From contig CBFFZW010000042.1 of assembly GCA_965646445.1 (NCBI GenBank), positions 1-38,628 of the forward strand: a stretch of DNA of 38,628 nucleotides. The letters are read 5' to 3'. Below are positions 34,106 to 38,628 of the stretch, one piece after another; the first letter of the stretch is position 1; every line of letters starts with the position of its first letter. Made by a program: the position numbers and the translations under genes. The notes under the pieces were generated by a model. That model was not told the origin of the DNA. It did no database searches and saw nothing but the letters and a program-made list of their open reading frames with translations. Source of the stretch: UBA11524 sp965646445 (GTDB lineage: Bacteria > Bacillota > Clostridia > Christensenellales > Aristaeellaceae).

Positions 34106-34396
34106 ATGTATCAGGACAAGACGCTCACCTGCCGTGACTGCGGCAACGAATTCGTGTTCTCCGCTTCCGAGCAGGCTTTCTTCGCCGAGAAGGGCTTCCA
34201 GAATGAGCCCTCCCGCTGCCCCGCCTGCCGTGCCGCCCGTCGTGCGGCCAATGGCGGCGCTTCTGCTCCCCGCCAGATGTACGAAGTGATCTGCGACGGC
34301 TGCGGCTGCACCACCCAGGTGCCCTTCCAGCCCCGCGGCGATCGCCCCGTGTACTGCCGTGACTGCTTCGAGGCTCAGCGCGCCAACCGCTTCTAA
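34106..34396 (+). CDS. Double zinc-ribbon protein
   Basis: A 96-residue cytosolic protein made of two zinc ribbons. The first uses CRDC (9-12) and CPAC (38-41), the second CDGC (63-66) and CRDC (84-87), matching small clostridial proteins annotated as zinc-ribbon domain proteins. The linker is Ala/Arg-rich. The function is unknown; nucleic-acid or protein binding is usual for such folds. GAGGAGG precedes the ATG at 34106. It stands alone between a promoter with palindromes and a strong terminator, which suggests high or regulated expression. Confidence 0.88.
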   Translation: MYQDKTLTCRDCGNEFVFSASEQAFFAEKGFQNEPSRCPACRAARRAANGGASAPRQMYEVICDGCGCTTQVPFQPRGDRPVYCRDCFEAQRANRF

Positions 34397-34449
34397 GCAT
34401 CGAAGAAGCCCGGTGAGTCGCCATCAGGCGAATTGCATCAGGACAAGAG

Positions 34450-34476
34450 GCCGTCAGCGTCAGCTGGCGGCTTTTT
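34450..34476 (+). terminator. Intrinsic terminator of the zinc-ribbon gene
   Basis: GCCGTCAGC (34450-34458) pairs with GCTGGCGGC (34463-34471, one G-U pair) around GTCA, followed directly by TTTTT. Confidence 0.93.
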
Positions 34477-34576
34477 GCATCCCCGGGGCATGGAGAACAG
34501 TTTAAGCGGGCATGATGAATGGCGCGGATACGTCGCAGCGTTGAAGCGATTTGGGCGACATTTTATCCTTTGCGGC

Positions 34577-34605
34577 TTGCGCTTCATGAAAGGATATGGT
34601 ATCAT
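34577..34605 (+). promoter_or_regulatory. Promoter of the metallopeptidase gene
   Basis: TTGCGC (34577-34582), 17 bases, TATCAT (34600-34605), about 30 bases upstream of the start codon. Confidence 0.65.
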
Positions 34606-34637
34606 CAGTTCATTCACCCATGAAGGAGGTCGATGCC

Positions 34638-35318
34638 ATGTTTTTCTGGGATTGGACGTATTTCCTGATTCTTCCGGGGCTGCTGCTGGGCTTGTGGGCT
34701 CAGGCGCTGGTGAAGGGCGCTTACGCCGCTTACAGCCGCAAGCCGACGCGGCTGGGTCGGCCTGCCAGCGAGGTGGTGGATGAGCTGCTGCGCCGCAACG
34801 GCAACGACCGGGTGCGCATTGCCCGCACCTCGGGCCAGCTGACCGACCACTACAACCCTGCCGACGAGACGCTGAACCTCTCCGAAGGCGTTTATGGTTC
34901 CGCCAGCGTGGCGGCCCTGGGCATTGCCGCCCATGAGGCGGGCCACGCCATGCAGAAGCTGGAGGGCTACGCGCCCCTGCGCCTGCGCTCGGCGGTGGTG
35001 CCGGTGGTCAACATCGGCTCCTCCCTGTCCACGCCGCTGTTCATCCTGGGGCTGATTTTTTCCTGGAAGCCTCTGGTCACGGTGGGCATCGTGCTGTTCA
35101 GCCTGTCGGTGCTGTTTGCCCTGGTCACGCTTCCCGTGGAATTCAACGCCAGCCAGCGCGCCGTACGGATGCTGGCGGAGGGCGGCTATGTGACCCAGGA
35201 TGAGGAAGACGGCGTGCGCAAGGTGCTGCGCGCGGCGGCGCTGACGTATGTGGCGGCGGCAGTGACCAGCCTGCTGTCGCTCCTGCGGCTGCTGCTGATC
35301 GCGAAGGATCGGGATTGA
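34638..35318 (+). CDS. Zinc metallopeptidase, YugP family
   Basis: A 226-residue membrane-embedded protease of the Zn_peptidase_2 (YugP) family. A first membrane helix (about 7-28) is followed by a soluble segment, the zinc motif HEAGH (99-103), and hydrophobic helices (about 120-170 and 205-225) containing VEFNASQRAVRML, a family hallmark. Its substrate is unknown. GAAGGAGG lies about eight bases before the ATG. Its stop codon overlaps the start of the GNAT gene, so the two are translated together. Confidence 0.93.
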   Translation: MFFWDWTYFLILPGLLLGLWAQALVKGAYAAYSRKPTRLGRPASEVVDELLRRNGNDRVRIARTSGQLTDHYNPADETLNLSEGVYGSASVAALGIAAHEAGHAMQKLEGYAPLRLRSAVVPVVNIGSSLSTPLFILGLIFSWKPLVTVGIVLFSLSVLFALVTLPVEFNASQRAVRMLAEGGYVTQDEEDGVRKVLRAAALTYVAAAVTSLLSLLRLLLIAKDRD

Positions 35319-35815
35319 TGCCTGCAGTCATCCGTCCCGGTGTGCCGGAGGACGCTCTGGCCATGGGACGTGTCTATGCCGATGGGTGGAAAGCGGGGTA
35401 TCGCGGCCTGATCCCGGAGACGTTTCTGGCCTCCCTGACGGCGGAAGGCTGCGCCCCGAGGCCGGCGTCCATCAGAGCGGACGGCTGCCTGGTGGCAGAA
35501 GCAAACGGCGCGCTGTGCGGATTGACCGCCTTTGGCCCGGCCCGGGATGGCGGCCCGCTTGGCGAGATTTACACGCTGTATGTCCTTCCGGCATATTGGC
35601 GCCAGGGGATTGGCGGACAATTGCTCCGGGGCGCCATGAATGTTCTGGCGCGGCGCTATGACGGCGTAAGCCTGTGGACACTGGCTGAAAACGCAAGGGC
35701 CCGGGCGTTCTATGAGCGCATGGGTCTTCATCATACGGGGATGAGAACCATCACCATTGCCGGGAAAACCCTGGAGGAGGCGGGCTATCAGGGGTCGCTT
35801 CCGCCAGAGGGTTAG
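35318..35815 (+). CDS. GNAT-family N-acetyltransferase
   Basis: A 165-residue acetyltransferase that should transfer acetyl from acetyl-CoA to an amine. The acetyl-CoA-binding motif A is LYVLPAYWRQGIGGQLLRGA, and motif B follows with SLWTLAENARARAFYERMGL. The N-terminal IRPGVPEDALAMGRVY is also typical. The substrate is not predictable. The ATG overlaps the stop codon of the metallopeptidase by one base. Confidence 0.9.
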   Translation: MPAVIRPGVPEDALAMGRVYADGWKAGYRGLIPETFLASLTAEGCAPRPASIRADGCLVAEANGALCGLTAFGPARDGGPLGEIYTLYVLPAYWRQGIGGQLLRGAMNVLARRYDGVSLWTLAENARARAFYERMGLHHTGMRTITIAGKTLEEAGYQGSLPPEG

Positions 35816-35835
35816 ACATTCAATTTCAATACAAC

Positions 35836-35875
35836 GGCGGAGCAGCCATCCTGAACTGCTCCGCCATTTTTGCTT
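35836..35875 (+). terminator. Intrinsic terminator after the GNAT gene
   Basis: GGCGGAGCAG (35836-35845) is exactly complementary to CTGCTCCGCC (35856-35865), followed by ATTTTTGCTTTA. The same stem begins ten bases beyond the uvrC stop on the opposite strand, so it may also end that transcript. Confidence 0.92.
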
Positions 35876-37758
35876 TATTTCTTTCCGGGATCCCGCGCCC
35901 AGGCCAGCACCGCCTCGGCAGCGGCGGATGTCATCCCCGGTACGGCCAGCAGCTCCTCCCGGGAGGCCTCCCGGATGGCCTTCAGGGAGCCCAGACGGTT
36001 CAGCAGAGCCTTGCGGCGCTTGGGGCCTATGCCGGGGATGTCCTCCAGCTGACTGTGGATGCTGGCCTTGCCCCGCAGCGCCCGGTGGTGGGTGATGCCG
36101 AAGCGGTGGGCCTCGTCGCGGATGCGCTGGATGAGGTGCAGCTCCGGCGTGTGATGGTCCAGCAGAATGGGCTCCTCGCGGTCGGGGAGGAAGATCTCCT
36201 CCTGCTTTTTCGCCAGGCCGAACATGGCCACCTCAGCCCCCATGTCCAGCAGGGCCTGCCGCGCGAAGCGAAGCTGCTGGGGGCCGCCGTCGATGAGCAC
36301 CAGATCGGGCAGATCGCTGAATTTGCCCCCGATGGGGGACAGCCCCGCGGCCTCCCGCTCCGCCTTTTCCTCAAGGCCGTGGGCGAAACGGCGGCCCAGC
36401 ACCTCGTTAAGGGAGGCGAAGTCGTTGGCGCCTTCCACCGTTTTGATGCGGAAATGGCGATACTCTTTTTTCGCGGCCACGCCGTCGATGAACACCACCA
36501 TGCTGGCCACGGACAGCACGCCCTGGGTGTTGGAAATGTCGTAGCCCTCGATGCGCCGGGGCGGCTTGGGCAAACCCAGCGCACGGCCCAGCGCAGCCGC
36601 CGCGCCGGTGGTGCGTTCCTCCTGGATGCTGGCCCGGGCGTTGCGCTTTTCCAGCGCGTCGGCGGCGTTCTTGGCGGCCAGCAGCACCAGGTCGTGCTTT
36701 TCGCCGCGCCGGGGGGTGGCCAGCGTCACCGCGCCGCCCTTCTGCTGCCGGAGCCAGCTTTCCAGCTGTTCCTGGCTTCCCTCGGGCAGGGCCTGGGCCA
36801 GAATGTGCCGGGGGATCAGGTTGACGTCCTCATAATACTGGGTGAGGAAGGAGGCCAGCACCTCGCCGGGATCCTCGCCGCCCTCCCGCGGCAGGGGAAA
36901 ATGATCCCCGCCGATCATCCGCCCGCCGCGAACGTACACCACCTGGATCATCGCGTCCAGGCCGTCCTGGGCGATGGCGAGAATATCCTGCTCGGCGGCG
37001 GCGGTCTGAATGGCGATCTGCCGCTCCATCAGGCCCTCCACGTCCCGGATTTTGTCCCGGATGACGGCGGCTTTCTCATACTGCATCTTTTCGGCGGCGG
37101 CGGCCATGTCCCGCTTCAGGCCGCTGACCACGCTTTTGTAATCGCCGCCCAGGAAGGCCAGCACGCCGTCCAGCATGTCCCAGTAGGCTTCCTCCGTGCA
37201 CTTGCCCGCGCAGGGCGCCATGCAGCGGCCAATTTCATAATTCACGCAAGGGCGGGAGGGGGTCTTCAGCGGCAGGGCCTTTTTGCAGGTGCGCAGGGGG
37301 AACACGTCCCGCACCGCGCTGATGACCTGCTTCACCGCCGTCGCACCGATATACGGGCCGAAATATTTCGCGCCGTCCTTCTCCATCCGCCGGGCCAGGG
37401 TCAGGCGCGGAAAGGGCTCCTTCAAGTCCACCCGCAGGTAGGGATAATGCTTATCGTCCTTCAAGAGGATATTGTAGTAGGGCTTGTGCAGCTTGATAAG
37501 GTTGCATTCCAGGCAGAGGGCCTCCAGGTTGCTCTCGCACAGGAGGATGTCGAAGTCCGCGATGTGGGAGACCATCGCCGCCACCTTAGGGGTGTGGGCG
37601 GTGTCGCGGAAGTAGGAGCGGACGCGGTTTTTCAGGTTGACGGCCTTGCCCACATAAATGATGACGCCCTCCGCGTCCTTCATCAGATAGCAGCCGGGGC
37701 TCTCTGGCAGCTTGGCGATTTTCAGTTCCAGCGTTTCTCCCCAGTTGATTCTGGCCAT
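35875..37758 (-). CDS. uvrC: Excinuclease ABC subunit UvrC
   Basis: Nuclease of nucleotide-excision repair that cuts on both sides of a lesion after UvrAB loading. The 627-residue protein has the N-terminal GIY-YIG nuclease (about 15-95; SPGCYLMKDAEGVIIYVGKA), a cysteine cluster (CVNYEIGRCMAPC), the UVR UvrB-binding domain (about 200-240), the RNase H-like second nuclease (YDISNTQGVLSVASMVVFID; LPDLVLIDGGPQQL) and tandem helix-hairpin-helix motifs at the end (LEDIPGIGPKRRKALLNRLG). The ATG at 37758 has GGGAGG upstream and gives the usual N-terminus. It has a consensus promoter of its own. Confidence 0.97.
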   Translation of the reverse strand: MARINWGETLELKIAKLPESPGCYLMKDAEGVIIYVGKAVNLKNRVRSYFRDTAHTPKVAAMVSHIADFDILLCESNLEALCLECNLIKLHKPYYNILLKDDKHYPYLRVDLKEPFPRLTLARRMEKDGAKYFGPYIGATAVKQVISAVRDVFPLRTCKKALPLKTPSRPCVNYEIGRCMAPCAGKCTEEAYWDMLDGVLAFLGGDYKSVVSGLKRDMAAAAEKMQYEKAAVIRDKIRDVEGLMERQIAIQTAAAEQDILAIAQDGLDAMIQVVYVRGGRMIGGDHFPLPREGGEDPGEVLASFLTQYYEDVNLIPRHILAQALPEGSQEQLESWLRQQKGGAVTLATPRRGEKHDLVLLAAKNAADALEKRNARASIQEERTTGAAAALGRALGLPKPPRRIEGYDISNTQGVLSVASMVVFIDGVAAKKEYRHFRIKTVEGANDFASLNEVLGRRFAHGLEEKAEREAAGLSPIGGKFSDLPDLVLIDGGPQQLRFARQALLDMGAEVAMFGLAKKQEEIFLPDREEPILLDHHTPELHLIQRIRDEAHRFGITHHRALRGKASIHSQLEDIPGIGPKRRKALLNRLGSLKAIREASREELLAVPGMTSAAAEAVLAWARDPGKK

Positions 37759-37782
37759 GGCGCGTCCCTCCCTTGCTCCTGT

Positions 37783-37811
37783 ATTATAGTGGAGGGAAAG
37801 GGGGATGTCAA
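37783..37811 (-). promoter_or_regulatory. Consensus sigma-A promoter of uvrC
   Basis: On the minus strand: TTGACA (37806-37811), 17 bases, TATAAT (37783-37788). Both boxes match the consensus exactly, implying strong basal expression. I saw no LexA box beside it. Confidence 0.93.
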
Positions 37812-37835
37812 TGCGAACGGGGGGAAGCCTATGAA

Positions 37836-37871
37836 AACAAAAAATCATCAGTGTCTATATGGCACTGATGA
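37836..37871 (-). terminator. Intrinsic terminator of the small secreted-protein gene
   Basis: TCATCAGTG (37845-37853) pairs with CACTGATGA (37863-37871); read on the minus strand, TTTTTTGTT follows (37836-37844). Confidence 0.88.
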
Positions 37872-37935
37872 AATATGCGAAGAAAAAATTCAGTTTGAGA
37901 AAAAGCAAGGTGCCCCTGTGGGGCTGGCGACAGCA

Positions 37936-38502
37936 TCAAAGGGGGCCGTAGATGGATTCGTAGAAAGTGATATGATCCATGCGGATATACCAGGAGTCAT
38001 CCTCTTCCTGAGAGGAATCCATCAAAGCGAGATGATACACATAGTGATCAGAAACGTAGGGTTCCCCCTCCAAGATAGGCATAAGGATATCGCTTAGAAG
38101 TTTGCTGTTGATCGTTAAGTAGGCGTTGGAGAGCTGCGAGGCTTCTTCGAATGTATATTCCAAGGCAAAGAGCATGGATTGAATAATGGCAGTTTCCTGT
38201 CCTGTGAATGGAATAAGTACAAACTGAACGATCGGGCTGTCGGGAAATGTACAAAACGATAGTTCAGGTGTGTAATAGATCGTCCGCCCATCAGGACCCG
38301 GAGCCAGTTCGACGTCTGTTTTCGGAACATCCTCGTTCCACTGGGAGATCATCCAGTAGTACATGGGCAACACCTGGTAAAAGGGTTTTCCACTGGGCTC
38401 AGAATCTGTGGCTGCGGCCAAGGCCGGGAAAACCGCAAGCAGTGTCAGAGAGAAAACCAACTCATTCCGAACAACGCCTTTCCTTTTTGAAAAGTATACC
38501 AT
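37936..38502 (-). CDS. Secreted or membrane-anchored protein, unknown function
   Basis: 188 residues with no family I recognise. A basic N-terminus (SKRKGVVRNE) precedes a hydrophobic stretch (LVFSLTLLAVFPALAAA) that looks like a signal peptide cleaved before TDSEP. The mature part is acidic and rich in aromatic residues (FYQVLPMYYWMISQW; DSWYIRMDHITFYESIY). The start is uncertain because no good ribosome binding site precedes the ATG at 38502. Base composition is lower in GC than the neighbours, which may point to recent acquisition. It has its own terminator. Confidence 0.7.
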   Translation of the reverse strand: MVYFSKRKGVVRNELVFSLTLLAVFPALAAATDSEPSGKPFYQVLPMYYWMISQWNEDVPKTDVELAPGPDGRTIYYTPELSFCTFPDSPIVQFVLIPFTGQETAIIQSMLFALEYTFEEASQLSNAYLTINSKLLSDILMPILEGEPYVSDHYVYHLALMDSSQEEDDSWYIRMDHITFYESIYGPL

Positions 38503-38550
38503 TTCATGGGAGCTTTGTCTATAGCGAAACTGTGGGGCGAATGTGGTTTT

Positions 38551-38562
38551 TGTAGTACTACA
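38551..38562. promoter_or_regulatory. 12-bp palindrome upstream of the secreted-protein gene
   Basis: TGTAGTACTACA is a perfect palindrome about 50 bases upstream of the start codon, near a possible TTGTCC -35 on the minus strand. It could be an operator; the regulator is unknown. Confidence 0.45.
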
Positions 38563-38628
38563 ATACAAGTTGGACAAAAGGGAAAAAGAGAAGAGACTTG
38601 AGAGCCAATCTGTTATCATTGAGAAGCA

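Noticed and set aside
34433..34783. A small open frame after the zinc-ribbon gene.
   Set aside because: It runs through the terminator hairpin and the metallopeptidase promoter and overlaps that gene in another frame.
36055..38097. A 680-codon plus-strand frame opposite uvrC.
   Set aside because: It is the mirror of uvrC codons and runs through uvrC's promoter and the downstream terminator.
38551..38562. BlaI/MecI-type operator.
   Set aside because: The half-sites TGTAGTA and TACTACA occur in the reverse order to the known operator, overlap, and no BlaI-like regulator or beta-lactamase gene is nearby.

Overview
The window reads as chromosomal DNA of an anaerobic, GC-rich member of the Bacillota, most likely class Clostridia and probably a gut or rumen plant-fibre degrader. 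The supports are the hrcA-grpE-dnaK-dnaJ order with a perfect CIRCE operator, FloA/NfeD, a YugP-type metallopeptidase, ABC permeases of the LplB/YtcP kind, a zinc-type ribosomal protein L28, and an oxygen-sensitive glycyl radical enzyme. The order or genus cannot be fixed from the sequence alone.

Layout. Positions 1-757 hold no convincing gene but are packed with foldback DNA, including two copies of a 58-bp intergenic element that folds as a compact three-way junction. Positions 758-5761 (minus strand) are the HrcA heat-shock operon. Positions 5862-11192 (plus strand) hold housekeeping and membrane genes: TrmL, a small membrane protein, two uracil-DNA glycosylase paralogues, the NfeD-FloA lipid-raft pair with a membrane-anchored Pro-rich protein, and an orphan LytTR response regulator. 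rpmB, an EamA exporter and a DUF5655 protein follow up to 12850.

Positions 12997-33239 are a carbohydrate-utilisation locus. A LacI-type regulator (minus) faces a plus-strand run: a solute-binding protein, two permeases (no ATPase), a secreted beta-sandwich protein, a decayed gene, two secreted GH51-like enzymes (the second frameshifted), a cytosolic GH43, a cytosolic GH51 arabinofuranosidase, a short and unusual glycyl radical enzyme with its radical-SAM activase, a HAD phosphatase, a GPH-family sugar symporter and a GH2 enzyme. The likely logic is partial trimming of arabinose-decorated glycans outside the cell, import of oligosaccharides by the ABC and GPH transporters, and completion of hydrolysis inside. 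The radical enzyme is then proposed to act on a product of that pathway. Its placement here, its length of only 674 residues and its divergent radical and active-site motifs make it the most interesting item in the window.

Positions 33410-38502 return to ordinary genes: an XRE regulator divergent from a double zinc-ribbon protein, a YugP metallopeptidase, a GNAT acetyltransferase, UvrC (minus, with a consensus promoter), and a small secreted protein of unknown function (minus). No rRNA, tRNA, CRISPR array, insertion sequence or phage gene was recognised.
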